A DNA stretch of 64,000 bases from positions 2,232,001-2,296,000 of the forward strand of contig JAUTDP010000004.1 of NCBI GenBank assembly GCA_033439795.1, read 5' to 3'. Position numbers and translations under genes: made by a program. Of the stretch, positions 11,425 through 24,960 are shown piece by piece (the stretch's first letter is position 1; each line of letters starts with the position of its first letter). The DNA is from Sordaria brevicollis. Lineage: Eukaryota > Ascomycota > Sordariomycetes > Sordariales > Sordariaceae. The notes under the pieces were generated by a model. It was not told the DNA's origin. It saw only the letters and a program-made list of their open reading frames with translations, and did no database searches.

Positions 11425-12735
11425 ATGTCCAAGTCCACAGCCGTTGTCAAGGCGTCCGACGCCGTCGTCTCTCCCGTCGACCCTAACCAGGTATGTTATT
11501 CTCTTGTTTCAATTGCAATTGGCTTTTTTGTCCCGACCTTGCTAACCCTCGAAAAATCGAACAGATCACCAAGGCTTCCAAGGCCCTCCTCTCCCACATC
11601 AAGAAGGCCACCGCCGCCTCTACCGCCGTTTCCAAGAACCTTCTCGCCGATGAGGAGTCAACCGTCGCCGAGACCCCTATCTGGCTTACCCTCACCACCA
11701 AGAAGCACATCTCCGACACCAACCGTCTGCAACCGTCCAAGATCGTCCTTCCCAACCCTTTGAACGCCGATAACGAGTCGACCATCTGCATCATCGTCGC
11801 CGACCCCCAGCGCCACTACAAGAACGTTGTCGCTTCCGATGAGTTCCCCGAGGACCTGCGCAACCGCATCACGCGCGTCATCGACGTCAGCCATCTCAAG
11901 GCCAAGTTCAAGACATACGAGGCCCAGCGCCAGCTTTTCAACGACCATGACATCTTCCTCGCCGACGACAGGATCGTCAACCGCCTGCCCAAGCACCTGG
12001 GCAAGACCTTCTTCAAGAGCCACACCAAGCGCCCCGTCCCCGTCGTGTTCATGAAGCAGAGGGAGAGGGTGGACGGCAAGAGGGTGCCCAAGCCCAAGGG
12101 CCCCAAGGCCAAGCGCGACCCCGTCGAGAACGTCAACGCCAGGCCTACACCAGAGATTGTGGCTGAGATCCGCAAGGCCATTGGCGCGGCGCTCGTTTCG
12201 GTATGTTTCCGTGTCCATCAAGGTACATGTTTGCTTATAATACTAATACTGTGATTTCTAGCTGAGCCCCTCCACCAACACGGCCATCAAGGTCGGCTAC
12301 GCCAGCTGGGAGCCCGAGAAGCTCATCGCCAACGTCGAAAAGGTCATCACCGACGTGGTCGAGCGCTTCGTCCCCCACAAGTGGAAGAACGTCAGGAGTT
12401 TCTACCTCAAGGGCCCCGAGACGGTCGCCCTCCCCATCTACCAGACCGACGAGCTCTGGCTCGACGACTCCAAGGTCGTCGCCGACGGCGCCGAGAAGCC
12501 CGAGAAGGCCAACATTGGCAAGAAGCGCAAGGCTGCCGATGACAACGAGACCGAGGAGGCTGCTGCTGAGAACAAGGATGAGAGCAGGCCGAAGAAGAAG
12601 GCTAAGAAGTCCGCTGCTTCTGCTGCCGCTGCCCTCCCCGAGAGCAACGACGATAAGCTCGACAAGGAGATTGCGACTAGGAAAGCGACGTTGAGGAAGC
12701 AGAAGGCTGCTGCGAAGAAGGCTGTTGAGGTTTAA
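11425..12735 (+). CDS. Ribosomal L1-domain protein, Cic1/Utp30 family
   Basis: Predicted nucleolar ribosome-assembly factor. Cic1 (Nsa3) binds ITS2 in pre-60S particles and Utp30 binds pre-40S; both have an L1 fold. Three exons (11425-11490, 11565-12200, 12262-12735) give 391 aa, and all junctions are phase 0. The L1 fold runs from about residue 23 to 290: ITKASKALLSHIKK, then PIWLTLTTKKHI, then DDRIVNRLPKHLGKTFF, and the second half NTAIKVGYASWEPEKLIANV and WKNVRSFYLKG. The C-terminal 90 residues are Lys/Ala/Glu-rich (KKRKAADD, RPKKKAKKSAAS), a nucleolar-type tail. Length is closer to Cic1 than to Utp30. The ATG context (GAAGATGTCC) is reasonable. Confidence 0.88.
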
Positions 12736-14922
12736 TTATCCTTTTGATCTAAAAGGGCTGGACTGGACTGGTTGGAACTGGGTTGATTGATTGAAAGCGA
12801 CTGCTTGCAAAAGAGAGAATCAATCGTCGGTTGCTTGGCATTTGCTTGGCGTTTTGGCGTCCATGGTAAAACATAAAACACACGTTCGGGTTTCGTTGTT
12901 AGGAGGTTAAAGTAAAGGGGGTGTGGTATGGTAGTATCTACTAGTTGTATCTATTAGGAACGCTAGTTGAAGAAGATATCCTTATTGTATTCATTTGACA
13001 GCGGATAATTGAGCGAACTTGTGTGGGTGGGCTTGAGACGAAGATTCTGATGGCGAACTTCATGGCGCTTGTTCTCTCGTCGAGTTTGAACCATAGACCT
13101 CTCTGGACCTTCAGACTCTTTACCAAGATAAACTAGAAGATTTATTTAATCTAAGTGATCTCGAGTAACAGAGGAGTCCAGCCGTCAAAAGAACATCCAA
13201 AGGAAAACGATTTCCTCTCTTTAACACATTCAGTGATCAGATGAACCACACAAAGAGACAAAAGATACCAGCCAACAGCCCAACCTTTCCGGGTTCTAAC
13301 ATTCGATGTGAAATAGTCTGCCCCAGCTCGGTAACTACATCCGATTTCACAAACTTCTCTTTCAGCTTGAAATCATAACCATGAAAAGACATCAACTGAC
13401 CAACCTGCGCCAACGATTAAGTTCTCGAAGTTGAGAATTTAGCTTTCGATCTATACCAGAAAGGGGAAAGCCAGTTCCCCACCCCCGGATTTACGGTGGC
13501 GCCTTGGCAGAACTCTGCGGCACTGTGTACGTGCATAAATATCCACACTTTGCATTATTCCCGGCCGGCAGTGGAAGGTGCCCCACATCTATCACTTCTG
13601 GTTTCCCTCTTCTCGTTTCCCTTCGAGCTGCTATTCGATGGACACTCACCTTCTTTTCATTCTCTGCTCGCTTCTTCTCTTCACATACACACGGTGTACA
13701 TATGGAACTTTGTCAAAGGTTCAGTTCAGCCTGTTCTTGTTGTCGTTACAAAGCCAAAACGTGGGAACCCAGATCAACGGCCGAGAGACATCGGATGGCG
13801 GTTGGGACTTGGGACGCCCAATTGTCATGTTCTCGTAAGCTTTTTGCGGAGAAGATGAAGGGGGTTTGTCAGACGACACTCCAGATTTGTGGACATGTCA
13901 ATTGATTCTTTCGCTTCTTTTGACCTTGAGGATACGACTTGATGATGAAACTTGGGAAGAGCTACGGAATTCAGCATGGAAGGACTTCCAAATCTCAAAA
14001 AGCTCTTCGGACACATCGGTGTTGGTGGGAGGCTTTCGCATTGTCACCTCAGGCTTGACTTACACGATGGGAGATCCGCAACAAGAGAGCATTACCCAAC
14101 CATAATATCCTTTGCTGCTAACAAGGTTTTCAGATTGATCACCATGATAACACCTCCTCATTCCACTCCCCGACTTCCTGGGTTAGATTTCTCATGCAAC
14201 GATCGGGATCTACTTTTACTGCCGAGAGAGCTGCTTTGTCGTCTGATGATCATGGAACTACCCCAAATCCCCGCCTTCTCTCCTCATCTCCTCCTCGGGA
14301 AGCTGACTGATCAACTTCAACCTCCAATGATATCGAGTAACGAGACATCATCATTCAACGGTTCGCTGACAGACAGGTTTGAAGTATGACAAAGTAGTTC
14401 GGATCGGGGCGCGCTGTGGCTTCGTCCAACCTTTGGTTCGTCTAACAACCCGCCCTGCCATTGGGAGAAGCTTCAACCACCCTCACCACCTCCTCTTCAC
14501 TTACTTCGGCAGATGTTCATCACGATGACTATATGTGCAATGAAAGGGAGGGGGAAGGGGGTGGTTACTGGTCTCGCCCGTGGCTCACATATAACCATAT
14601 GAAGCCGGCCCGGCCCCCTCTCTGGATACCCGGATAGCAACAAGCAGGTAATACATATGATCTCACCCTACCTCCTCTCTCTCTATCTGTGTGCAACACG
14701 GGCATGTCACCTACCTGTCGTTGCTTGTGATATAAGCTTTCCCGAAAACCAGGAGGAGTGAAAACGTAACTTCAACAGTTGTCGTGCTACTACTACTATC
14801 ACGGTTAAAGGTGACATCACTCAAAGCTCGATTTCCGAGCAAGACAGCAAAGATCGAGAAGCTCCAAGCGGTTTCAGTCGACAAGTTGATCACTACCGGC
14901 GGCTCAAGATAACATCATCACC
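12736..14922. other. Long intergenic region
   Basis: About 2.2 kb. Several overlapping plus-strand frames around 13500-14390 are 80-145 codons long but share no family features, and they use rare codons compared with the neighbours. I treat them as non-coding. The last 400 bases are the likely P450 promoter. Confidence 0.45.
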
Positions 14923-16691
14923 ATGGCCATCGTACTAGAAGCCAGAGACGGCAAACTCTCGCCAACCCGAGCCCTCATCAACACCACCACCGTCTTACTC
15001 TCCACTTACTGGCTCCCCATCCTCCTACTCTCCATTCTCCTCCGCGCCCTCTACAACCGCTACTTCTCACCCCTCCGCAAATACCCCGGTCCCCTCCTCG
15101 CCTCCTGCTCCCGCCTCTGGAAAGTTCTCTCCACCGCCCGAGGGCAAACCCACCTCGACCACATCCGCCTCCACCGACAATACGGCCCCATAGTTCGCAT
15201 CGCTCCCAACGAAATCTCCATCTCCTCCCCCGAAGCCGCCCGCACGCTGCTTTCCGCCGGGAAACGCTTCTTCAAAACGCCCTTCTACTCCGTCTTCCCG
15301 CCTCCCGAAAACCCGGACATCTTCACCGAAACGCGCGAAGACGTGCACGCTTTGAAAAAGCGAGTGGCGAATGTGCCGTATAGCATGGCTGCTATGCAGC
15401 AGTTATCTCCTTTTATTGATGACACCATCGAACTTTTGGCTAGTAAGATCGATCAGCACATCACTTCTTCCGGTAACGGAATATTTGATCTGGGAGATTA
15501 CCTCCACTACTTCGCCTTCGACGTCCTCGGGGAAGTCGCCTTCAGCCGCAGCTTTGGGTTTTTGGAGCAAGGAAAAGATGTGGATAACGCTATAAGGACG
15601 ATTGATAACTCGCAGACGTACAACGGGATCGTGGGGCAGGTTCCCGAGCTGGATTTTTTGCTGAGGAGGAATCCGTTGTGGAGGGTTGTTCCGTGGTTGA
15701 GTACGAAGAATGCGTTGATTACGAGGATGGCGCTGGAAGAGATGGGGAGGAGAGAGCCATTCAGAAAAGAGACGGCTGTTTTGAAGACGGAAGGGGATGG
15801 GGATGATGGGAGGCAGGATTTGATGGCTAGTTTGATACTGGGACATTTGAAGGATCCGGAGAGGTTTGGGGTGGGGGATGTTTTTGCTGTGGCGCATGGT
15901 GCTATGTAGGTTCTTTTACTTTCCCCTCCCCGTTTCATTTGGGATGATGGCTGATGATGGACGGGGGAAAACACAGATTCGCAGGCTCCGACTCAACAGC
16001 CTCGACGATGCAATCCTTCTTTTACCACGTTTTATCCTCACCGTCGACCTACCAATCCATCCTCCATGAAATTTCCTCCGCTGTAGCAGCAGGAACCATC
16101 CCAGCCACGGGAAACTTAACCTGGAATCAAGCGCAAAACCTGCCTTATTTACAAGCCTGTCTGAAAGAAGCTATGCGAGTGCGTCCGGCTGTTGGACTAA
16201 ATATCACCCGCTTGGTCCCGCCCGAGGGCGCGGAACTAGATGGCGTCTTTTTTCCCGGTGGTACCAGCGTTGCGGCAAATGGATGGGTTTTGCATCGCGA
16301 TAAGGCCACGTTTGGACAGGATGCGGATGAGTGGAGGCCTGAACGGTGGTTGGAAAACGAAGAGGAGGCGAGGAGGATGGAGAGGTATATGTTTCAGGTG
16401 AGTTTTTTCATTCTTTGATATTTTCCTGTCTATGAACATCTAATGGCGATGGTGATGGTGACTTTTTGAGAAAGTGAAAGGAAAGATGCTAACACTTGAG
16501 AAAAACAGTTCGGCGGTGGCAGTCATCTTTGCATTGGAAGAAATTTGGCACTGTTGGAAATCAACAAGGTTGTTCCGAGGCTATTGAGGGATTATAGGTT
16601 TGAGTTGGCACACCCGGGACGGGAGTTGAAGGCGAATGCGTCGTTCTTCGTGGTGCAGAGTGGGTTGGAGGCTTTTGTTCGGAGGGCGTGA
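14923..16691 (+). CDS. Cytochrome P450 monooxygenase, pisatin-demethylase-like
   Basis: Haem-thiolate oxygenase anchored in the ER; the substrate is unknown. Three exons (14923-15905, 15977-16397, 16509-16691) give 528 aa. An N-terminal membrane anchor (about residues 21-46) is followed by the proline-rich hinge KYPGPLLASCSRLW. The I-helix motif FAGSDSTAST is created across intron 1. The K-helix ExxR is in KEAMRVRP and the PERW motif is WRPERWLEN. The haem loop FGGGSHLCIGRNLA with the Cys ligand is formed at intron 2. The N-terminal region (LHRQYGPIVRIAPNEISISSPEA, split here at no intron) resembles the fungal pisatin-demethylase/benzoate-type groups. No other secondary-metabolism enzyme is adjacent, so it is not clearly part of a cluster. 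Confidence 0.9.
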
Positions 16692-17738
16692 AGAGTTTCG
16701 GACGGTTAATGTGAGTGTCCTGTGTCTATCTGCTTTCAATTCGTGTTGCTTATTTCCCTACTCCTTTGGTTCATTCATTGGTCTTTTCGCAGCGTTTTTC
16801 TGGAGTGTCTCCTCTCTGTACGCGTCTGGTAACATCTCGAAGCAAGAATACTAGCAACGTTCCAGTAACCGGGATCTTTTTCCCAGACACAGCACTTGCC
16901 GTACCTTGGTAACGTACTTGTTGGATTCCAGTCAAGCTCCACGTGAACTTCCAGGCCACTTACCGAATATCTCACCTACCAGTTCCAGTCTTCCGACGAG
17001 GAATAGTACAACCCTGTATTAGCCTGTGAATGTATAAGCAATCAAGATAAACGAGGGCGGGAGGAAGCGAAAGGTGACATCGGCGAATGGGATCTTCGAA
17101 AGCTTGAGTTTATCCATATCCCGACTCCGGCCATCACCATTGTGGCCAAGGACACTCTGGAACTCCTACCAAAACACCAAAAATATCTCGTTTCCCTTAC
17201 CTGAATTCTTGGGACGAACGATTTACGGCTTCCATAGCATCAATTGCGACAGCTCAGTGTAACCAGTGTCGGTTACCATTCCGACTTGAACGCTTCATCA
17301 TCTTACGGACTTTCGCCTCCCAGCCCACAGAATGACACCTTCACTGTCATCTGAGTCCGACGATGGTTGCCCAGCTCTTAGTTCCTGTTCCATCGGCGGA
17401 GCTGACATCCAGGTAGCGAGCAGAAGGAATTCTTGGTTCTGAACCTATGAATCCAGACCATGATATCGCGTGCTACGACAAGCTTTTTCAGATCGATGAA
17501 AGTGATGAGGCCAAGGAACATAATGCGAGTAATATATAAGTGATAATCCCCAAGCCAGCCTGGTAATGATCACCCCCGCGCCTTTCTCTTGTGTAGCGTT
17601 CTTGGAGAAGAGGAGAGTGAGTTCATTCAGGCACGAACGGACGGCTTCAGATTGAGTGAGGGATCAACCAGGACGTGAGTCTTCGGCAATCAACCTACAA
17701 CACTCCTCACCCACCCAATCTCAACTCACTCCGCCAGC
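16692..17738. other. Intergenic between P450 and LysM gene
   Basis: No gene supported. A likely promoter occupies the last few hundred bases. Confidence 0.5.
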
Positions 17739-19704
17739 ATGGGTCCTCTTTCATTTTTGCTAAGGGTACTATTGATAACCCTGACGACGATCTCCCACCA
17801 CAATGGTTTCGTTTTTGCCCAGACGACAGGATGCAACCGAACAGTCAAAGCCAAGGCCGGCGATACCTGTGCCACCATTGCCAACGCCAACGGGATATCG
17901 GTCTCCCAGTTCCTCCAGTCTAACCCGGGTATAACCAGCTGCTCACAGCTGACCGTGGGATATGACTACTGCGTGGATGGAGTAGCCACCACCGATCCGC
18001 CTCAGCCAACGGGCCCGGACAAGATCATTAGCACTGACGGCACATGTGGAAACGGGGTCACTTGTGTGGGATCCCGCTTTGGCAACTGCTGCTCGGAGCA
18101 CGGATTCTGTGGAGGGTCGGCCGACTACTGCGGGGACGGATGTCAAGCGGATTTCGGGATATGCGGCGTTGAGACTTTGCCAACCACGGCACCACCGGTC
18201 ACTTCACCACCTACCGGGCCTTGCGGGACGGTAACGGTTACGAGGACTGCTTCTTACATTTCAGTTACTACAAGGACCGCAACATCTGTTACGACGGCTA
18301 CCGCGACGATCTCAGCTACGGCAACGATTACCGCAACGGCAACGGCTACGTCGGTGGTTACGACTACGGCGGGTGGGACGACGGCTACGAGGACGGTGAC
18401 TGCTACTGCCACGGCTACTTCGACGCTCACCAGGACAGCGACCACGGGAGTCACTCAGACATCTGTGATCTTGACCACGTCGACGAATGTTGTCAATGTG
18501 ACAAATACCGTACCCATCACCGCTACAGCAACATCAACATCCATCTTGACACTCACTACCATCACCACCTCAACCGCTACCACTGGCCTTACCCGCACCA
18601 TAACCTCCATCATCAACGTAACCAGCACCGTCCCCGTCACCGCCACTATTCCAGTGACCGCCACCACCTTGACCACAGCAACCAAAACCAACACCATCCC
18701 CATCACCGCCACTGCAACGGAGACTACAACCATAACCGCAACCTCCTACCTCGGCGTCACTCGCACCTCCGTGATTTACACAACCTCCACCAAGTCCATT
18801 TCCACCACCGTCCCAGTCTACGTGACAACAACCAATACCAAACTCGTCACCGCCACCGTCACAGCTACTTCCACGACATACAGCTATAGCATCGCCACTT
18901 TAACCACCATCATCACCGACACCACAACTTCTACTTCCACCAAGACCCTTACCTCTACCAGAGTAACGCAGGTCACGTCTACCTCCATAGATACCCTAAC
19001 CTCCATCATCTACACAACAGCGACAGCGACAGCAACGAAGACGGTCACCGACACCAAGACTCCGCCGGCTGTGACGACGACCGCTACTGTTACCAAGCCA
19101 GGGCAGGTGATTACTGTAACTGACACAAAAACGGTCACGGTAACAGCGCCGCCGGGTGGAGGAGGGAATGGAAACGCCCCGGGGCCGGTTGTACCGGGGA
19201 CTTCAAAAACTTGTGAGTACTCACCTTTTCTTATCACTTATCACCTTGAAACATGCCATACATTGGTGATGAAGCCAAAAGAACCAAACCAGGGGAAAAA
19301 GGTTTGGAGGAAGGGGAGGAAATGTGCTAGGTTGAGAGGGAAATGACTGACCCACGATGTACGAGAAACAGGTAAAGCATACGACAAGATAACCAACAAC
19401 GACACCTGCCGCGATATAGCCAACCGAAACAATCTGTTATTGCTAGATTTGTAAGTCTCTTTTTACCCCTTTCCCCCTAACCACGTAGCAACAGGACACT
19501 GACATGGAGTTTGCGAAAAGCTACAAACTGAACCCACAGGTAAGCGCAACGCCAATAAATCCAATCATCTACAGATAACAATCTTGTGGTGGTGGGTTCG
19601 ATAGAAGCTGGATATGGATCTGTAACTGACTGATACCGGTAATTTTTTTTTAGCTCGACTGCGATAACCTCTGGGCGGGATACTACGTTTGTACTAAGGC
19701 GTAG
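17739..19704 (+). CDS. Secreted chitin-binding protein: LysM, hevein domain, Thr-rich linker, LysM
   Basis: Predicted extracellular or cell-wall chitin binder. Four exons (17739-19212, 19372-19450, 19521-19539, 19654-19704) give 540 aa. A signal peptide ends near FVFAQT. The first LysM (about 30-75) contains AKAGDTCATIANANGISVSQ. A hevein/type-1 chitin-binding domain (about 90-140) has eight Cys, including GNCCSEHGFCGGSADYCG. Roughly 300 residues of Thr/Val/Ala repeats (TATATxT, TTxTSTxT) form a probably O-glycosylated stalk. The last three exons encode a second LysM: NNDTCRDIANRN, FYKLNPQLDC, NLWAGYYVC. The 19-base exon is required to complete FYKLNPQ. LysM effectors hide chitin from host immunity in pathogens; in a saprobe a wall role is equally possible. 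Confidence 0.85.
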
Positions 19705-20103
19705 AAAGGAGAGTAGGAAGGAGCAGGATGGTGACTTGGGAGAGATTGGGACGGAAAGGAGAAGATATATGGGCTTGATGATAGTATGCCAATTGACGAG
19801 TTCACCAACCTTCGGCTCATGACCTTTCAATGGTTAACAAAGTGTGTTGATGGTCGAGTGTCTGATACCCTGACAGGTCACTTACAGGTTCGCGTTCGCT
19901 GCGATGTCAAACCCACACGACTAACACGATAAACACTGATATACTCAAACAAAACCGTTGCAGACTGGTAATCAGTTTAAACCACTTTTTTCTCTTATTC
20001 GCTGTTCAGCTCGAACTATAACAAAATCCGCTTTTTAACAACCCCCCTAAAACGCTTTAACAGCACACACCCCTTCTTCCACCCCCATCTCCTCCTCAGT
20101 AAC
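19705..20103. other. Intergenic between convergent 3' ends
   Basis: Shared 3' region of the LysM gene (plus) and listerin (minus). Nothing else is seen. Confidence 0.5.
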
Positions 20104-23100
20104 TCAGTCACCCCCACCACCCCTCCTGGTCGAACTCCCCAAATAATCAATCGGATTCCTGCACAACGGGCACGTATTCTTGTTGCTGTTCTGGAACCAC
20201 TTGTACAGACACAAGCGATGAAACAGGTTGTTGCAAGTGTTGCATCTCTTGTCCGGCAGCTTCTTATCCGCCGACACCACCGCGTAGCAGATGGGACACT
20301 CGGTGTGGCCCTTGAGCGCGCCGATGATGTTGCGTCTAAAAGCAGCCAGACCGTCGGTGATGCTGCCGTTGGCAAAAGTGATGACTCCCTGCGTGGCGCG
20401 CACCCAGCTCTGCCATTTTTTCTCGTTGACGGCTACGCGGTTCTCGCCGATTACTTCGACAGATTCGAGAGGGTAGCCGGCGGGGATCTTGATGGCGATT
20501 GAAGCGAATTCTTCGTCGATCTCGTATCCTGCGGACACTTCCTTGGCGGTGCGGTTGACGCGGACGCGGAGTTCCTTTTCGTCTTCTTGTGGCGCTTCTT
20601 GCGAGGAGGCCCAGTCGTTGACTTCGTCGAGGGCGTCCGAGATTAGCAAGGGGGCGTAGTATTTGGCCATCCAGGAGTCGAGGGCGATCTTGGTCTGCTT
20701 GCTGCGCAGGTCGAGATACCAGGACTTGACGAGACCGGGGAGGAACTTGAGCGAGAGATAGAAGAGGTGGACGAGAAGCCACTGCATATCGCGCTCGGGG
20801 GTTCCCTCTTCGGACTGGCTGACGTCGTATGAGCGGATGTGCTCCACGCTGAACGTGTTCTTATCAAGGTTCAGAGCCTGGCCGGCGGAGTGTCCGAGGA
20901 TGTCGAACATCAGCTCAAGCAAAGCATTGAGCGAGTTGTCAGCTTTGAGGGATTCCGTGTACTGCTTGCGGACTTGAAGAGGGGCCTTGTTGTAGGCGTC
21001 GAAGACGAGGTGCCAGCCAAGGAGATAAGACCGAAGATTCACAGGGAATCCGGAAAGGTCCTCATCGGTGTAGGTCTCCACAGGCGGGACAGACTGGATG
21101 ATAGCCAGTAGCTCATCAGGGAGTTTGGCGACTGTAAAATGTTAGTATGCATTACCACTAGTAACAGCAAACATCAAAAACGTACCCTTATCCTCCAGAA
21201 GAGTCTCCAAGACTTCCTCTTCTTGCTGAGCAGGTAGGGCCCGGTGAAGCAGACCAAAAGCAGCAGTCTGAACGTCACGTGAACCTGAAGACAACAAGCC
21301 GTAAAGGTTCGTCAACAAGTCCTTCTCAGATGTAAGATGCTTCAGAGGGATCTTCTGGACAACTCTGCAGAGAATCTCATCCAAGATCTGGCGAGCCGTG
21401 TTCACAACTTCATGCGGTAACTCGAGCAACCGAATGAGCGCCTTGGACCGGTCAAGCGCGGTCTCTTCCAGGGCCTCGACAAGGTCATCATTGGGGTCCT
21501 CCAACGCTTCCATCGCGGCGATGAGCCTAATAGATGGCAGAACGTAGGCGGGCCACCTCTGAGGAGTATCGGTCCTGGCCTTCTCCCACAACAAGAGACA
21601 GTAGTCGATGGCTTCCCGCCAGTACTGTCCGTATACCTGGGAAACATTGGGCAAGATCCTATGAACACCCTTGCATACCTCAGCGGTGAGACCGAACGTC
21701 ATCTCGTCGGGAGTTAGCATCCACGTGTTGAACTGCTTAAGAGCGAAGACGAGTTTGCGCTGCTCAGCCGGTGTCTGTGTTGGAGGGCAGACGCCGAGGC
21801 AGATGTTCAGAAGTACCACGCTGTACAGGGTCTTTGGTGATGATGGGAAGCATCCGACAATGTCAGATACAAGGCGGTTGTAAAGGTTAGCGACAGCTTT
21901 CGATGACGCAAGTGCCTCGTCAAATCCGATGAGGAAAGCGATGGCGGCGAAGACGGTCTGCGGCGTGGCTCTCATAACGCCAAGCTTCGTGAACCACTCG
22001 TCAAATTTAGCGGCAACAGGATATCCATGTACGCTCACCAGAGCCTGGAACAACTCTGTGAGAGCCTTGGATGCGTAGAGAGACTTGGTGCTAAGGTCCA
22101 CAGTCTGCTGAAGCAGAGACTGAATGAGCTTCTCCACCAAGTTATCTCCGTCAAGGTTGCCGTCCTTCCAGGTGGCTGAAGCCCCGGCAACTCTGGCAAG
22201 AAGCGCCGTGCCTAGATCCAGGAATGATTGGATCTCAGCGGATCTCTCTGCTCTGGCATCCTCAGCAGCGCGCAGACTCCACAGTCCATTTTCCTTCATG
22301 ACGGTCAAGTCATCATTCGCAAGAACAGCAGACAGAAAGATCAACTCCAGCAGATCGGCCGGGAGATTTCCCACATCCACATTACTAAGTAGTTGAGTGG
22401 TGTAAACGGCCATTCTCGCGGGAATCGATCGGCCTTGACGATCCCTCTTTTGAGCGGTCGGGGTACTACCCTCACCCTCCGTGGCCAGGAAGTAGGCACC
22501 ACCAAAGCTGCTGGTAATGGACAGCGAAGGATCTGGGGTATCACGCAAAAAGGTGTAGAGCTCGGTATCCCACGTCTTCGCGGATGGAAGAATATCAGCC
22601 AACGAAACACCAGAGGTCAGGACATCCTTGGCATGGCGGACCAAGGTGGTGATATCAAGAGAAGATGGTTCAGCATCAGCCAAACTACGGCGGATGACCT
22701 CAAGCCACAACCTATCTCCGCCGTACTGTTTCTGAAGAAGCGATCTGATAGACGCAGCATTGGTTGCCTTCTCAGAGTCAGATGATTCCTCCAAAGTCAA
22801 CAGCCTCGTAAACAGATCGACAGGGGTCTCAGTGAACAGGGCTGACTTGTTGCGAAGTAGAAGGTCGAGGGCTTTGAGCTCCGGGTCGTACTTTCTACGG
22901 ACACCCATATCTTGCGCGAATGAACTAGCAAGAGACTGGAGCGCGTTGTCATCCACGATAGAATGAGAAATGCTGGCTTTGCAAAGCTGTTCCACAACGG
23001 GAGACGAAGGCTCCTCTTTGGCGAGATCATGCCAGGCCTGAACAATGAAACTCTGCAGTGACTCGCTCTTCTGTGCAACAGCCTGAGGGAGAGGGACAGA

Positions 23101-24960
23101 CACCAATTCCTTGACAATTGGCGTACCAGAGGGGAAGCCACGGCTCACTGCTGCATCAATAAGCTTCGTCCAGACTTGCTCAGAGAAGTCTGGCTGATCC
23201 TCAGTAACGGCAGCCAGGCACGACGCCAGATATGGAAGTGATCGAGAGGCAATGAGCTTCTCGAAAGCTTCTTGATCATCAATGGGGAAGACCTTATTGA
23301 TCAAGTCGGTCTTGGCACACAGACCGGGAACCTTGGTGAAGGCGGCCTTTAGAACAGCCGCAGCACAGAACGGCTTGTAGTTTCGCCTGTAGAGCAAATC
23401 TTGTGTGCTATCCAACAGCTTGCTCGATGTCGAAGCGACCACACTTGGCAGATCAGCATCCCCATCCAAGCTTTGTTGACTGGGTGCACCCCTCAAGAAA
23501 CCTTCTACTAGGGAAAACCAGCGTTCGCCTTGGGCTGCCAGCGCTAGCTGAGACGTTTCGTAGTCCGGAGAAACTTCAGGGAGAGCGTTGGAAAGAGCTG
23601 TGGCAAAGTCTTCACCGAGCTTCTGCCACTCCTCCTTAGCTGACGCCTTCGCTTCCTCGCTGGTAGTATAAGGCACGAGCTTCCATGCCTTGAACAAGTG
23701 TGATGGTTGCGCATAAGACCATGCTGATGTTTCCGAAGAAGGATACAGGTACTCCCGAGTTAATGGGTACAAGTTCTCCTTGAGGAAGTCGGGACTTGGC
23801 GTGGAGCCCGCCGTAATACGATCGACCGTGTTGAGATAGCAGGCCCAAGCAGACGGAGCATTCTGACGACGCTCCTCACGGCTTGTAATCGCAGTCCTCA
23901 TGGCCTTGAGGAATGCCGAGGCATTGGCAGCGTAATCTGGGGAAGACGTTGGCAGAATAGCAAGAAGCTGATCCAACTCTGTCCAGTATTCATCCGAACC
24001 ACCCTGAGAACCCTTCTGGACCAATGGCCTTAGACGGTCCAGAGGACTCTTGCTACCCCAAACCTTGGGGAACCGTTTTGTGACGCTGATCAATGCCCTG
24101 AAGAGATCCACGGCCGAGCCCCTCTGATCCTTCTTTGGGCTTTCGGCCACCAGGACCTTGCCGACATCCTTCAGTTTGGGTTCTAGTAGACTAGGCTTGT
24201 TGTCGAGGTAAGCTGTTACGAGCTGGTAGAAGGCGCGCCGTACGGACGCATCCTCAGATCCTGCGATGGTCCAAAGAGTCTCGGCGTCGAAGAAGCGCTT
24301 CAATTCGTCGGGGTATTGGTCGTCTTTGATCGTAGGCAAGATGTGCTGGATCATGGCCATACTACTTCCGAGCACGCGGTAATATTTTGCCTCCATATCC
24401 TCCTTCGATGTTGTCCTCTCATCACTAAGAGAGTCGGCCGTTTCTCGGATAGCCTCGTTGGCATATTCTAGGAGCTTTCCCTGGAATGCGATCCAGAACT
24501 TTGCCTTTTTTTGGTCCGAGTCGAGAATGTGAGCTGTGACGGCGAGAGCAGCGCGGGCGACGCCCTTGTCCTTGTCAAAAGTTCCAGCTACCCATGGGCC
24601 GACGAGCTTCGGTAGGCTTTTTTCGATACGCTTCTTGGCTGACTTGACGAGCTCGAGGAGCAGGGTGTGGGAGAGTTCGCGGACACGGCGATTGTTGTCG
24701 ATGGAAACACGGGCGTAAAGCTGGGTCCAAACATCGATGACGGAATCGTCGACGGGCTCATCGGACTTCTTGACACATGCTATTATTTCTTCGAGGGCCT
24801 TGGATTTTGTTGTGCTGTCTCGCTTGAGGAGGTTCTTGAAGGGCACGATGACGTCTTGAGGGACGTTGGAGAGGTCGGGCGGCGGGGCGACGTAGGATAG
24901 TGATGCTGTCGACGACGAGAAGGCGCCAAAGCCACCGGAGCCAAATCCGCCTTTCTTCAT
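20104..24960 (-). CDS. LTN1: E3 ubiquitin ligase listerin (ribosome quality control)
   Basis: Listerin ubiquitinates nascent chains stuck on 60S subunits in the RQC pathway, acting with Rqc2 and Cdc48. Two exons (24960-21186, then 21131-20104) give 1600 aa, close to the yeast and animal proteins. The N-terminus MKKGGFGSGGFGAFSSSTAS and the following DLSNVPQDVIVPFKNLLKRD are typical of the family. The body is HEAT/ARM-like helices. The extreme C-terminus is a RING variant: CPICYAVV, CNTCNNLFHRLCLYKWF, CPLCRNPIDYLG. All eight metal ligands are present (C4HC3). The single intron has a GTACGT donor and TTTACAG acceptor and restores EDKVAKLPDELL. The 20-kb gene boundary with a 3-kb upstream space suggests its own promoter. 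Confidence 0.95.

Noticed and set aside
11658..12221. 187-codon minus-strand frame
   Set aside because: It is antisense to the Cic1/Utp30-type gene, which has conserved motifs and introns.
18221..18889. 222-codon plus frame rich in Asp, His and Tyr
   Set aside because: It is an alternative frame of the Thr-rich linker of the LysM gene.
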